Below the pieces are notes generated by a model. It was not told the origin of the DNA, did not search any database, and worked only from the letters and a program-made list of their open reading frames with translations. From NCBI GenBank assembly GCA_027858965.1, contig JAQIBS010000168.1, forward strand, positions 24,729 to 88,728: a stretch of DNA of 64,000 nucleotides, in the 5' to 3' direction. This DNA comes from Kiritimatiellia bacterium. GTDB lineage: Bacteria; Verrucomicrobiota; Kiritimatiellia; RFP12; UBA1067. Shown in pieces: positions 1 to 8,796 of the stretch. Each line of letters starts with the position of its first letter. Positions within the stretch are counted from its first letter, which is position 1. Both the position numbers and the translations under genes were made by a program.

Positions 1-35
1 ACCATCATCAAGATTTATTCCATACTCCCGCCTTT

Positions 36-865
36 TCACGAGTCTTTTCTCCTTTGTCGACGCATGTTCTCCGCAGCAAGTACCCAATCGGTAGCAACAT
101 TTTCTTTACTCCACTCAGACCAGAAATCAATAGTGGCACTCCGAGGTTCTTCCGTTGGTTTATTGATGCGGATACGGCTTGGAAGAAGAACGGCATCACC
201 CACAACCAGCGCCTCTCCAATATCCAGAACAGGCAGCATCTCCATAAAGCTTGTCATACTTTCCGGTTACCGTCAAAAGCAAGCAACTGCTCTGCCAACA
301 GATGAAAGGCCTCATATGTGTTGAATTCATCCGGTGCCGCAAACAAAAATCCATATCTCCGGTCATTAAGTTTCGTTGCGATTCGAGCCAACAGACGACT
401 GAACTGTCCGTTGAAATCACCTTTTTTCAACCCGCGTGTGCCTTGCACCATCTCCGAGTCCTTATATTTTATATGGGCAATCACCTCAGAAAGATCGAAA
501 GGCACAGGACTATCAACGGTAAATGATTCGAGAATCTCTGTTTTTCCTCCCGCTTCCAAGGCTTTCTTTTTTTCTGCGACAACAGTATTCTGAAAAACAA
601 GTGTTTGGTTGTGCGCGGAAAACTCACTTCGATCAATGAACATTGAAATCAGCTCTTCTGCATTCATAAGCCAATACGGCAAATAGAGAAGTTCGGGGTT
701 GGCAACTCCTAAATCATCCGGTCCGGGAATGCGAAGATGATCTGCATAGCTCAAATCACGATACTCTCCGTGCAGATCAAAAACGACCAAATTAGTGGAA
801 GGGAGCTTAGCAGCCTGCTCTAGAATCGTCGCAACAGTCCATGATTTACCCGAGGAATATGAATA
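36..865 (-). pseudogene. HerA/DUF87-type ATPase, decayed remnant
   Basis: Two adjoining reading frames carry pieces of one HerA-like P-loop ATPase. The upstream piece (about 865-254) begins with the tail of a Walker A loop (SSGKSWT) and then has VVFDLHGEYRDL, typical of HerA/FtsK-like ATPases just after the P-loop. An in-frame TAA at 868-866 cuts off everything 5' of this. The second piece (257-36, another frame) holds the family's C-terminal end (SFMEMLPVLDIGEALVVGD, then LPSRI and a conserved tail). The segment with Walker B and the catalytic Glu is missing at the junction near 255, so both the N-terminus and an internal block are lost. It cannot encode an active ATPase. It is not a copy of the intact herA at 42533. 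Confidence 0.75.
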
Positions 866-965
866 TTAAGGGCCGATTTATGAGCAGCCCGCAGTTGCAT
901 GTTTATGGCTTTTTGTTAAAAGGCTATTAAGGTCACCAGTTCACGGTTGTTCCGAGTTTGGCTTT

Positions 966-1043
966 AGTTGCTTTCTCTCAACATCTTATAAGAATAGCCT
1001 CTTAAGTTTCTTGTTTTTTATGACAGGAGTTGAGAGAATAACT
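966..1043. repeat. MITE-like repeat, left copy (inverted)
   Basis: This segment of about 78 bp has short terminal inverted repeats CTCTCAAC (975-982) and GTTGAGAG (1029-1036). Its reverse complement aligns over most of its length with 2377-2455, on the other side of the methyltransferase gene, including CTCTCAACTCYTGTCAT, an A-run followed by CAAGAAAC, a TTATAAG block and AGAGAAAG.AACTAAAG. A shorter copy lies at 59230-59281 and a degenerate one near 9431-9473. No transposase is encoded inside. Confidence 0.7.
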
Positions 1044-1142
1044 ATTAAAGCACACCCCTTCAACCTTTAACGATTTCAAAAACTTTAACGATTTTAACGC
1101 CTTCAACCTTCACACTTCACCCTGCAAAGTTCACTTTTCCCT

Positions 1143-2375
1143 ATGACTAAATTTACAATAACTGACCTCACAAGCACACGAAGCGTCTGCGAAAGCTTTT
1201 TAGACAAAACCATATCGGTTGAATCACACTCCGGATTGCACACTACCGAGAAATCTCTCATCCAGAATCTCAGCGCAATCACCCTCGGAGAAAAACTGCT
1301 GGTTGCAGGTAACCGTACCGGTGCCATCGCGATGATTTTGGCGACCATGCGTCCCGGCAGCAAAATCACCTGCCACACCCAGGATATTCATCACGCCAGA
1401 ATCCTCTGCCGCAATCTGACAGGTAACCAGTTCAAAGCCAATCTGGTCTGCGATGATTTCGTGACTATGGAAGAACCTGATGCATACGATGAAGACGAGG
1501 CACTGGAGCCAACCGATAAAATCCAAGAGGAGTTGCAGGAGTTCACAGTGGCCTGCACAACCCGAATTACGGAAGATGAATTTGACAACGCGCTTTTCAT
1601 GATCACGCCCAACACAACCACCGGCGAACTCACCCTTGACCTGCTTGAAAACATTCACAATGTCTTAAAGATCAAAGGCAAATGCCTCATCGCTTACGAT
1701 GGAGAGTCGCACTCCCTGACCACACAGCTAAAAAGTGTTTTCGGTTTGGTGCAGACATTAGGACAGAGCCGTAAGGGTGGCACTATCTTTCTGGCAACCA
1801 AAAAAAGTGAACTCGAAAAACCACGCAACTTCCTAGCCAAATTTGAGACATCCCTTCCCGGCATTGAAAAAATTTCTCTTGAATCACTGCCTGGGATCTT
1901 TTGTCATCGTCGTCCGGATAACGGAGGCCTGGCCCTGGCGGAGATTGCCTCCACCATGTTGGAAAGCAAAATGCGCGTCATGGATATGGGTTGCGGCTGC
2001 GGAATTGTGGGACTCCTGCTTGCACAAAAAGAAGCTGACATTGAGCTCACCTTTATCGATTCCAGCGTCCGGGCCCTGGATGCAACCAACCGTAATATTA
2101 AAGAGCTAGCCCTATCATCAACCGAACTGATCCTCTCTGATAACGGTACCAGCAAAACCGGTTATGATATGTTTGTGGGAAACCCGCCCTACTACTCCGA
2201 CTATCGCATTGCGGAAGTGTTTATTGATCAGGCCTATGATTCACTCAAGGATGGCGGCATCGCCCTGATTGTGACCAAACAGACAACCAAAGTGGGTGAT
2301 CTCATGTACGAAGTATTCGGCAATATCGATATCATCCCCCGCCGCGGCTACTCTGTGATCACCGCCAAACGCTGA
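1143..2375 (+). CDS. RsmC/RlmG-like rRNA guanine-N2 methyltransferase
   Basis: The 410-residue protein is a predicted S-adenosylmethionine-dependent methyltransferase of the RsmC/RlmG type, which modify guanine N2 in 16S or 23S rRNA. The C-terminal half carries the catalytic Rossmann fold: MDMGCGCGIVGLLL (SAM-binding motif I, about residue 280), an acidic end of beta-2 (FIDSS), and VGNPPYY (motif IV NPPY, typical of amino-group methylation), then a long C-terminal strand region. The N-terminal half looks like the degenerate methyltransferase-like domain of RsmC (VAGNRTGAIAMILA). At 410 residues it is longer than typical RsmC (about 340) or RlmG (about 380). The gene stands alone, flanked by inverted copies of one repeat. 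The exact target base cannot be told. Confidence 0.75.
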   Translation: MTKFTITDLTSTRSVCESFLDKTISVESHSGLHTTEKSLIQNLSAITLGEKLLVAGNRTGAIAMILATMRPGSKITCHTQDIHHARILCRNLTGNQFKANLVCDDFVTMEEPDAYDEDEALEPTDKIQEELQEFTVACTTRITEDEFDNALFMITPNTTTGELTLDLLENIHNVLKIKGKCLIAYDGESHSLTTQLKSVFGLVQTLGQSRKGGTIFLATKKSELEKPRNFLAKFETSLPGIEKISLESLPGIFCHRRPDNGGLALAEIASTMLESKMRVMDMGCGCGIVGLLLAQKEADIELTFIDSSVRALDATNRNIKELALSSTELILSDNGTSKTGYDMFVGNPPYYSDYRIAEVFIDQAYDSLKDGGIALIVTKQTTKVGDLMYEVFGNIDIIPRRGYSVITAKR

Positions 2376-2376
2376 T

Positions 2377-2455
2377 TATCTCTCAACTCTTGTCATAAAA
2401 AAAACAAGAAACACCAGAAGCCATTTTTATAAGTTGTTAAGAGAAAGTAACTAAA
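2377..2455. repeat. MITE-like repeat, right copy
   Basis: This repeat starts almost directly after the methyltransferase stop codon. It has ends CTCTCAAC (2380-2387) and GTTAAGAG (2436-2443), which can pair imperfectly. It is an inverted relative of 966-1043. Its position right behind a stop codon is shared by the copies near 9468 and 59279, so transcribed copies might act as 3' hairpins. Confidence 0.7.
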
Positions 2456-2520
2456 GTTGAACTATCGTCCTTTTCGGGATAGATATAAATGATTCTAAAC
2501 ACGAAAGAATGAAGGTTTGT

Positions 2521-2650
2521 TTTCCTATGCAACGCGAAGCGTTGTTGTCTAAAGCTGTGATGCTTTACACACAACCATGCATGTAGGAAAAATGGTAGTC
2601 CAAGCATCCTGCTTGGCTTATTATTGAGGCAAGCAGAATGCTTGCACTAC
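2521..2650. repeat. Palindrome mosaic with 3-nt loops
   Basis: This intergenic stretch contains four close palindromes: CAACGC-GAA-GCGTTG (2530-2544), AAAGC-TGTGAT-GCTTT (2551-2566), CCAAGCA-TCC-TGCTTGG (2600-2616) and GCAAGCA-GAA-TGCTTGC (2629-2645). The first pair recurs with the same scaffold at 32205-32252. The last recurs at 40796-40812 with its outer pair changed from G-C to A-T. Nothing coding is supported here. Confidence 0.7.
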
Positions 2651-2671
2651 ATTAAATTGGGAGTTTTGTAT

Positions 2672-3685
2672 ATGTCTAATTTCAAATTCAGTCTCTTTGT
2701 TTTATTGCTGATCTGTAGTGTCGAAGACTCTCCGGCGCAGAGTCTCTCTATCAGACCAAAAAACTTTATCGTTACCCCTTCAACAGGACCAGTCTATGAA
2801 ATCATTGTTCAGAACAATAGCAGTGCCACATGGAACGGCACCATTACACCGACGTTCAAAAAAGATTGGAGAGTGACGCCTCTCTCTCAAAAGGTTGAAC
2901 TCAAAGCCGGTGCAACCAACATGCTCTCTTTTGCAATTGAGTTCGGCAGCGACCTTGCCGCCAACAGCTACCCGGTCTCTATTAACTCTGATTCAGGAAA
3001 AGAGAAAAAAGAGATCAAAACCGAGGTGGTCTGCGCCAGCACCCCCTACTACAAAGCTAAGATTAACGGGGAATTGGATGAGTGGACAGATGCCATACCG
3101 ATCTCATTTACAAACAAGGATAAAAAAACAGTTGTCCGCAGTTATTGGAACAAAAACAATTTCTATCTTGCGGTCGAGGTAGAGGAGGAGAAGCTAATAG
3201 GGCTTGCTGATGCCGATAAAGACTGCGGTATGGATGCAATCCAGTTTGCACTCTCGCCCAAAGGAGGTGATCCTGCAGCACGTCATGAGTATCTGGTTGC
3301 TGATTCTGCATCCATGTGGAGCGATGATAGCTCTTATCTGCTGACACGCGAAGGAAAAGTCAGCGACAATAAGAAACTGGAAGAGATGGTGTTGAAAAAT
3401 TCAGAGGTAAAAGTCAGCCGATCTGGAAATATCACCACCTATGAACTAAGCATACCCATGAAGCCCATGAAAAACCTGCGCGCCACCGCCGGACGTGAAT
3501 ACTGCTTCAACCTGCTGGTTCACGACCCTGATGGAACCGGAGTGCGCGATCTAGGCTCTGTGATGAATTTAAGTGAGGCCGACCGCAGTCAAGCAAGCTG
3601 GCGCGATTGGGAGTTTGTTCAATGGAACGGATACGTGCCGCATGGAATTGGAGTTGAGTTTGGATTCTGCTCCTCCATCCATTGA
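2672..3685 (+). CDS. Secreted CBM9-like sugar-binding domain protein
   Basis: The 337-residue product has a signal peptide (hydrophobic FSLFVLLLICS, likely cleavage after SPAQS). The N-terminal 110 residues form a beta-rich domain resembling NEW3/Ig-like modules (SSATWNGTITPTFKKDW). The C-terminal 200 residues resemble the CBM9/DOMON-like sugar-binding fold: KINGELDEWTDAIPISF, then WNKNNFYLAVEVEEE and GMDAIQFALSP, with the usual acidic calcium-type residues. No catalytic domain is visible, so binding of extracellular polysaccharide is likely but the ligand is unknown. I chose ATG 2672 over an ATG at 2624 because GGGAG lies 9 bases upstream and the signal peptide starts there. Confidence 0.75.
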   Translation: MSNFKFSLFVLLLICSVEDSPAQSLSIRPKNFIVTPSTGPVYEIIVQNNSSATWNGTITPTFKKDWRVTPLSQKVELKAGATNMLSFAIEFGSDLAANSYPVSINSDSGKEKKEIKTEVVCASTPYYKAKINGELDEWTDAIPISFTNKDKKTVVRSYWNKNNFYLAVEVEEEKLIGLADADKDCGMDAIQFALSPKGGDPAARHEYLVADSASMWSDDSSYLLTREGKVSDNKKLEEMVLKNSEVKVSRSGNITTYELSIPMKPMKNLRATAGREYCFNLLVHDPDGTGVRDLGSVMNLSEADRSQASWRDWEFVQWNGYVPHGIGVEFGFCSSIH

Positions 3686-3780
3686 TAATTCTTAACCACG
3701 AAGATCACAAAGGACGTAGAGTAGCAAAGCCGCAACCAATTTTTTTGACATGATTAACATGATATTACTGCTCCAAAAAT

Positions 3781-3863
3781 TATCTCTCACAGAGTCGCAG
3801 AGAACACGGAGAGAAAAACACTAAAGATATTACTCTGTGAACTCTGTGCCTCTGTGAGAGATA
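3781..3863. repeat. 83-bp element with 14-bp terminal inverted repeats
   Basis: The ends are TATCTCTCACAGAG (3781-3794) and its perfect complement CTCTGTGAGAGATA (3850-3863). A second, near-identical copy lies at 27522-27611 and is longer mainly through an extra TCTGTGCC unit. It is non-coding and ends just before the ribosome binding site of the FIST gene, so it probably lies in that gene's leader or promoter region. Confidence 0.8.
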
Positions 3864-3883
3864 AAAAACAAAGGAAAATGACG

Positions 3884-4927
3884 ATGAATAAACTGATGAT
3901 TTGCATGACCGCAGCAACTGCGGCTATTCTGACCGGTTGTATGACCGCCAACAAAACCGCCATGACAACACCTCCGGCTAAAGCCGGCGGTGCGATTATC
4001 ATGAAAACAGCCATGGTTGAAGAAGAGAATGCCTTTCAGGCTGGTGTAACAGCTGCCACAAAATTGAAAACCTCCCTAAAAGGGGCACAGCCACACGCCA
4101 TTCTGATGGTGGACTGCTACGACTCAAAAACAGCAAAGCAGCAGGCCATTGCCGGTGTTGCAACTATTTTTTCCAAAGAGCTGATCTTCGGTGGCGCGGT
4201 TTACGGCATGTACACGCAGGAGGGAGCTCTTGATACAGACGGTTTATCCCTGCTGGCTCTGGCTGGTGATGGCATTCAGGTGCAGGCCGCTCTGACCGAA
4301 AAAATGGGCGCCGCCGGACTCTCCCTGGAAACAGAGAAAGATGCGGTTATCAGCGCACTCAATGCTGGTGGAGCCAACCTGGCCGGGAAGATAGCCAATG
4401 CATCTTCCGCTGACTTTATGATTGTAATGGCCGATGCCCACTCACCAAAAAACCAGTATCTTATCGATGGCATCCAGAAGGTTGCCGGCAAAGAGCTGCC
4501 TATTACAGGTGGTTCATGTAACAAAAATGCAGGCCTGACCTACATCTACTACCGCGGGGCACTCTATAAGGATGCCGCCGTTGCCCTCGCAATCAGTGGC
4601 GAGTTCAAGGTGGCCCAGAGTGGCCGCCAGGCTAAGTCCAACGACAAGGTTATCTCAACCGCCAAAGAGGGCGCCGCAACCGCCGTAAAAGCACTCAAGG
4701 CCAAACCAATGGCTCTGATAGCCTACGACTGCGCCGGGCGCATGGGCAAGGTAAAGAACCTGGATGACGAGCTGAACGCCATCAAGGGCAGCGTAGCCCC
4801 CTCTGTGCCTATCTTCGGGTGCTACTGCGCCGGCGAATTTGGTCCTGCTGACAGCACTCTGAACAAGAGTGACGGAACAAGCACCGGACGCGGCTGGCAT
4901 GTGATGTTCTCTGTGATGGGGAAATAA
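3884..4927 (+). CDS. FIST-domain lipoprotein
   Basis: The 347-residue product begins with a lipoprotein signal peptide and lipobox (AAILTGC, Cys near residue 19), so it should be lipidated and membrane-anchored outside the cytoplasm. The rest matches FIST (F-box and intracellular signal transduction) architecture: an N-terminal FIST half (PHAILMVDCYD, FSKELIFGG, then LLALAGDGIQ) and a C-terminal half (AYDCAGRMGKV, VPIFGCYCAGEFGP). FIST domains are thought to bind small ligands such as amino acids. Most are cytoplasmic and tied to kinases or cyclases, so a lipidated copy is less usual. Start 3884 is chosen because AAAGGA lies 8 bases upstream; ATG 3878 is too close. Ligand unknown. Confidence 0.8.
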   Translation: MNKLMICMTAATAAILTGCMTANKTAMTTPPAKAGGAIIMKTAMVEEENAFQAGVTAATKLKTSLKGAQPHAILMVDCYDSKTAKQQAIAGVATIFSKELIFGGAVYGMYTQEGALDTDGLSLLALAGDGIQVQAALTEKMGAAGLSLETEKDAVISALNAGGANLAGKIANASSADFMIVMADAHSPKNQYLIDGIQKVAGKELPITGGSCNKNAGLTYIYYRGALYKDAAVALAISGEFKVAQSGRQAKSNDKVISTAKEGAATAVKALKAKPMALIAYDCAGRMGKVKNLDDELNAIKGSVAPSVPIFGCYCAGEFGPADSTLNKSDGTSTGRGWHVMFSVMGK

Positions 4928-5009
4928 GAAACGATCCGTCTTCGTCCCACTAGTGGAACTACGCCGGACAAGTAAACTATAAACGCTGAACGATAAACGA
5001 TAAACGAAG

Positions 5010-5131
5010 AGGCAATGCGCGATACTCACGGGTGAACCGTCACACAGCTGCTTTTTTGGGTCCCAGAGAATCCTGGCATGGTTGTAGTAGCTCTGATTCA
5101 TCAAACGGAAATTTCCCAGCTCATTAGTCAC
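5010..5131 (-). pseudogene. 3' remnant of a Gfo/Idh/MocA oxidoreductase
   Basis: Read on the minus strand, this segment encodes LMNQSYYNHARILWDPKK and, after a frame change, FTREYRA. It matches the last 40 residues of the intact oxidoreductase at 12815-14128 (LMNQSYYNHAKILWDPKK ... LTREYRGPW). The rest of the gene is absent, and the scrap abuts the stop codon of the response regulator. It is a deletion scar of a paralogue. Confidence 0.8.
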
Positions 5132-5135
5132 CCAT

Positions 5136-5516
5136 CTATTCCGTCAGATTCCGGATTTCTTCAAGAAGAACTCCGGGGTCGAATGGCTTTGCCATATATC
5201 CGTCAGCGCCCAGCGCCGAGGCTCGATCCCTGTCGGTCTGCTGGCTCTTGGCTGAGAGCACGATGATCGGTATCCTGCGAGTCGCGGGATCCGCTTTCAA
5301 CATTCTGCAAACATCAAACCCATCCATTTTCGGGAGCCCCAGATCAAGCAATATCAGGGCAGGATTTTCTTGCCGGACAATCTGGACGGCGGATTCCCCG
5401 TCTTCCGCCGCGACCACCTCATAGCCGTTCCGCCGCAACCGCCCACCCAACAACAACCGAACATCGGAATCATCGTCAACCACAAGAATCCTTACCGCTT
5501 GTTTTTCCGCACTCAT
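5136..5516 (-). CDS. Single-domain response regulator
   Basis: The 126-residue protein is a lone receiver (REC) domain with no output domain. It has the acidic pair (ILVVDDDSD), the phospho-acceptor Asp in LILLDLGLP (about residue 58), the conserved Ser of IIVLSAKS and the Lys in MAKPFDPG. Its start overlaps the stop of the hybrid kinase by four bases (ATGA), so the two are translationally coupled and the kinase is the likely phosphodonor. As a CheY-like protein it would act by binding a partner. It is the last gene of the signalling operon. Confidence 0.9.
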   Translation of the reverse strand: MSAEKQAVRILVVDDDSDVRLLLGGRLRRNGYEVVAAEDGESAVQIVRQENPALILLDLGLPKMDGFDVCRMLKADPATRRIPIIVLSAKSQQTDRDRASALGADGYMAKPFDPGVLLEEIRNLTE

Positions 5517-7732
5517 GGGGATGACACCTCAATCTCTTCCATGTCAAGAAGCTTGTACACCTGGGCAAAAAGGGTATCCATCTCAATCGGCTTTCTTAGT
5601 ACAGGAATGCTGATTTGACCCTCATCGATTTTCATCCTGGTCACGTCCGTGCCTGTAACAATGATCTTTGGAATATGGCTCGTACCGATCTTCTCCTTGA
5701 GACATTCGATCACCTCGTATCCGCTGATACCCGGCAAAACCATGTCGAGCAGAATCAGATCCGGCATATCTCTGGCTGCCAGCTCCAGGGCTTGTTCGCC
5801 ATTGTACGCCTTGATCACCCGGATTGACTTATGCTGAAAATATCGCTCGAACAGTTGCACGATGTGCTTTTCATCATCCACTATCAAGACCGTCTTAGGG
5901 GTATTCACAAGGAGAATTGCGTTGGATACGCGCTCCCGAAGAAGGCCTCTCAACTGCGGAGCACCCGCCGCATCGCAGGGATGACAGACCGTGGCCAGCC
6001 GCAACCCGAACTCCATCGGTTTTTGGTTCATCAAGAATCGGTATTTTTCATACCGGTACAAGATCTCCTGCTGAATTAAAGGGAATCTGTTTACACAAGC
6101 ATCCGATACAATCACAAGCTCTCCGGAATCTTCAAGGCACCAAACATTGACTTCCGCATGAATTCCTTCGGTCAACACTTCCCCCAGCTTGCGAAAGAAC
6201 AACGATGCGGCGGCACCGTACCGGGCCTGAAGCTCGGGCCACTCGTTCAGACTGATTCCCATAAGAGAGGTGCGAGTGTGGCCGGCATCAGCTTTGGCGA
6301 TCCGTTCAGCAAGGCATTCCAGAAGCCCCACTTCGCTTTGATAGTCAGGAAGCCTGAATATAAGCTGGCTGCCCTGACCTAATTCGCTCTCGGCCCACAA
6401 GTCGCCGCCGTGCAACCGAACCAGTTGCTGCGCAATCGCCAGACCCAGCCCCGTTCCCGAATCGCCCCCATGCGCAGCTGAGTTGCCGCTCTCAAACTTC
6501 TCGAAGATTTTCTCCGTCTGTTCGGGCGACATTCCGATACCTGTATCCGACACCACGCACCGGATGCATCCTCCTTCTATTCCCGCTTTCACTGCGATTC
6601 GCCCGCCGGAAGGGGTGAACTTAAAGGCGTTGCCGATCAGGTTGACCAGCACTTGCTCCAGCCTGTCAGCGTCGGCAAAAGCCAGAGGAACATCACCGCC
6701 CACCTCATGAATAAGCTCAATCTTCCGCTCGCTGGCGGTCTCCTTGAACGAGTCGCATACCTTCAGGAACAGCGTACCGACATCGACAAAAATCCGGTTG
6801 AAAACGACTTTGCCAGACTCAATGCGCGAGATATCCAGCAGGTCGCGGATGAGCCGCCCCAGCCTTTTACAATTCCGATGGGCGATCCCAAGGATCGCTT
6901 GCTGCTCCTGGCTAACCTCGCCGTAGAGCCCGTCGATCACCTGGCTCACGGCTTCCGTGATGTTGCTGAGGGGCGTGCGCAACTCATGCGAGGCGACAGA
7001 CACAAACTCCGTCTTCATACTGTTTATTTTCTTCTCCTGCGTGATATCGCGCAGCGTGATCAGCAAAGCGGGATCGCCTTTCCACTCAATCTCCATCGAT
7101 CGCATTTCCACGATCTTCAGCTCTTCCGAGGCATTCACAAGTTCTAATTCGCAGATCGTGTCGCGCTGATGAGCGCGACCAAAGAGAGCTTTTTTCAGCT
7201 GATCCTCTGACTGTTTCAACAGGCTTCCAGCCTGGTCATTGAAATAAACGATCGTGTCCTGATCGTTCACGATAAGTACCCCGTCGGTGTGCTGCTCAAG
7301 GATGCGGAGTAAACTCCGCTCGCTCTGGATCAGGGAAAGAGCGACGTACTGTTTCGCCATAAACGTATGAACTTTGTCCCGCAGAATCTCGGGAACCAGC
7401 GGCTTGATCAGATAATCCACTCCCCCGAGCGCGTACGCCCGCCGGATAATCTCCTCGCTACCGGACTCTCCGGTGATGAAGATAATCGGAGTATGGAGGG
7501 TTGCCTCCCGGCTACGGATCAGCTGAGCCGTTTCAATACCGTCTATACCGGACATATGCACATCCATCAAAATCAATGCAATGTCCTGCTCCTGTAGAAT
7601 CCGCAATGCCTCTTCCCCTGAATTCACCCGAACCATAGGATGGTCCAGATCTTCCAACATCGCTTCCAGCGACAACAGGTTGGAGGGGTCATGATCCACC
7701 AGCAGAATCTGCATAGGCTTTGGTTTATTCAT
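5513..7732 (-). CDS. Hybrid sensor histidine kinase (REC-PAS-HisKA-HATPase-linker-REC)
   Basis: The 739-residue cytoplasmic protein has no membrane segment. Domains in order: N-terminal receiver (ILLVDHD; Asp in LILMDVHMSG, about residue 50), PAS (about 130-235, LRILEQHTDGVLIVND), HisKA with the phospho-His in ASHELRTPL (about 260), HATPase (LVNLIGNAFKF N-box, DTGIGM and GTGLGLAIA G-boxes), a linker of about 120 residues with weak GGDEF-like character and no catalytic motif, and a C-terminal receiver (LILLDMVLPG). A receiver at the N-terminus suggests phosphorelay input from another kinase. Start 7732 has AGGAGA 9 bases upstream and lies one base after the preceding stop. A start at 7768 would lie inside the upstream gene. 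Confidence 0.9.
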   Translation of the reverse strand: MNKPKPMQILLVDHDPSNLLSLEAMLEDLDHPMVRVNSGEEALRILQEQDIALILMDVHMSGIDGIETAQLIRSREATLHTPIIFITGESGSEEIIRRAYALGGVDYLIKPLVPEILRDKVHTFMAKQYVALSLIQSERSLLRILEQHTDGVLIVNDQDTIVYFNDQAGSLLKQSEDQLKKALFGRAHQRDTICELELVNASEELKIVEMRSMEIEWKGDPALLITLRDITQEKKINSMKTEFVSVASHELRTPLSNITEAVSQVIDGLYGEVSQEQQAILGIAHRNCKRLGRLIRDLLDISRIESGKVVFNRIFVDVGTLFLKVCDSFKETASERKIELIHEVGGDVPLAFADADRLEQVLVNLIGNAFKFTPSGGRIAVKAGIEGGCIRCVVSDTGIGMSPEQTEKIFEKFESGNSAAHGGDSGTGLGLAIAQQLVRLHGGDLWAESELGQGSQLIFRLPDYQSEVGLLECLAERIAKADAGHTRTSLMGISLNEWPELQARYGAAASLFFRKLGEVLTEGIHAEVNVWCLEDSGELVIVSDACVNRFPLIQQEILYRYEKYRFLMNQKPMEFGLRLATVCHPCDAAGAPQLRGLLRERVSNAILLVNTPKTVLIVDDEKHIVQLFERYFQHKSIRVIKAYNGEQALELAARDMPDLILLDMVLPGISGYEVIECLKEKIGTSHIPKIIVTGTDVTRMKIDEGQISIPVLRKPIEMDTLFAQVYKLLDMEEIEVSSP

Positions 7733-7733
7733 A

Positions 7734-8765
7734 CTATTTTTCTCCTGAATTATTAATCCCTTGTACATCCGGGATTAATCCCTTTGGCACACCAACCACC
7801 TCGATCAATTTATCCAGCAGTTGCTTGAGCCTTTCTCCACACTCTGCAGCACAACTCAGTACTTCACGCTGCGGTTCGGTGATTGCACCCAAATGCCCCT
7901 CAATCGTCATCTCAATACTACAACTAATGACCGTCGCTGGTTGACATAACTCCTGGACAATTTCAGCAAGAAGCGCCAGGAGGGCTCTGCGCGACAGTTC
8001 AAATCTGGTTCTTTCAGGTGCAGGCAGATCCTTCAGGATCTCCTGTTCATGGTTGATCTGATCTCCCAATGCACCAATCTTTTCTGCGGTTTGAGAAGCA
8101 AGATATTCTGTCTGGTCATTGATGTAAGCCATAGCATCTCTGACGACCTCCACGGGCTGTTTCTCCGCGTGTATCATTTCGTTCAAGTTCGTCAACAGCT
8201 CCATAACCTTACTGCCAGCGTCAATTGCTGTCTGACTCTGCACCTGCGCATCATCAGAGCCGGTCGCGCGGGCCATTTTTTCCAACTCCCGCAACTCTTC
8301 CGGTGAGAGGCCCTGCTCTGCCAGCTTAGCCCGCAATGCCCCCTGCGCAACAGGATCAGAAGCAGCAGCATTGATATGCTTAATTAATTTTCCCTCGGTT
8401 TTCGCAAGCGCTCCACTCTTCTTCATGTAATCAGTGACCATCTCATCAAGTGCCAGCCCATCCGAGATCTCCTCAATCTCGGCAGAGACCGCAGTTGCCA
8501 GATCGGAACCTTCCTCCACATCAGTCCCATCATGAATCGCTCTGAGCAGCGCCTCTTCCAGTAGAAGCAGCTGCTTCTTGAGATCTTTAGTCCGAGTCTT
8601 GGTCCTGGTTGAGGAATCCTTCAAGAGAGCTTGGCGCGCCCGGGTCAGACATCCTACAAGAATGTCATCCAGTGATTCTGCATCTTCAACGCCCTCTTTC
8701 TTGCACTCAACCGACAGAACCTCCATCATCAGAAGGGCCAATCGATCGGGATCACTCAGAAGCAT
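7734..8765 (-). CDS. Signalling protein, C-terminal part with HisKA-like domain
   Basis: This 343-residue reading frame is alpha-helical and ends in a segment resembling a histidine-kinase dimerisation domain (EIVQELCQPATVIS, then LKQLLDKLIEV). The phospho-accepting His position of the HELRTP motif is Gln, and no ATPase domain follows. It may therefore act as a dimerisation or docking module, not a kinase. The coding frame continues upstream of the first ATG (DASEVSKAIES) up to a run of ten G, beyond which the match passes into the frame of 8797-9402. The two are very probably halves of one gene of about 550 residues. One base separates it from the hybrid kinase. Confidence 0.7.
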   Translation of the reverse strand: MLLSDPDRLALLMMEVLSVECKKEGVEDAESLDDILVGCLTRARQALLKDSSTRTKTRTKDLKKQLLLLEEALLRAIHDGTDVEEGSDLATAVSAEIEEISDGLALDEMVTDYMKKSGALAKTEGKLIKHINAAASDPVAQGALRAKLAEQGLSPEELRELEKMARATGSDDAQVQSQTAIDAGSKVMELLTNLNEMIHAEKQPVEVVRDAMAYINDQTEYLASQTAEKIGALGDQINHEQEILKDLPAPERTRFELSRRALLALLAEIVQELCQPATVISCSIEMTIEGHLGAITEPQREVLSCAAECGERLKQLLDKLIEVVGVPKGLIPDVQGINNSGEK

Positions 8766-8796
8766 GGATTCGATTGCCTTCGATACTTCACTGGCA

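Noticed and set aside
5513..7732. Many plus-strand ORFs of 60-160 codons opposite the hybrid kinase
   Set aside because: They are antisense shadows of a long conserved gene; none shows a recognisable domain or a ribosome binding site.
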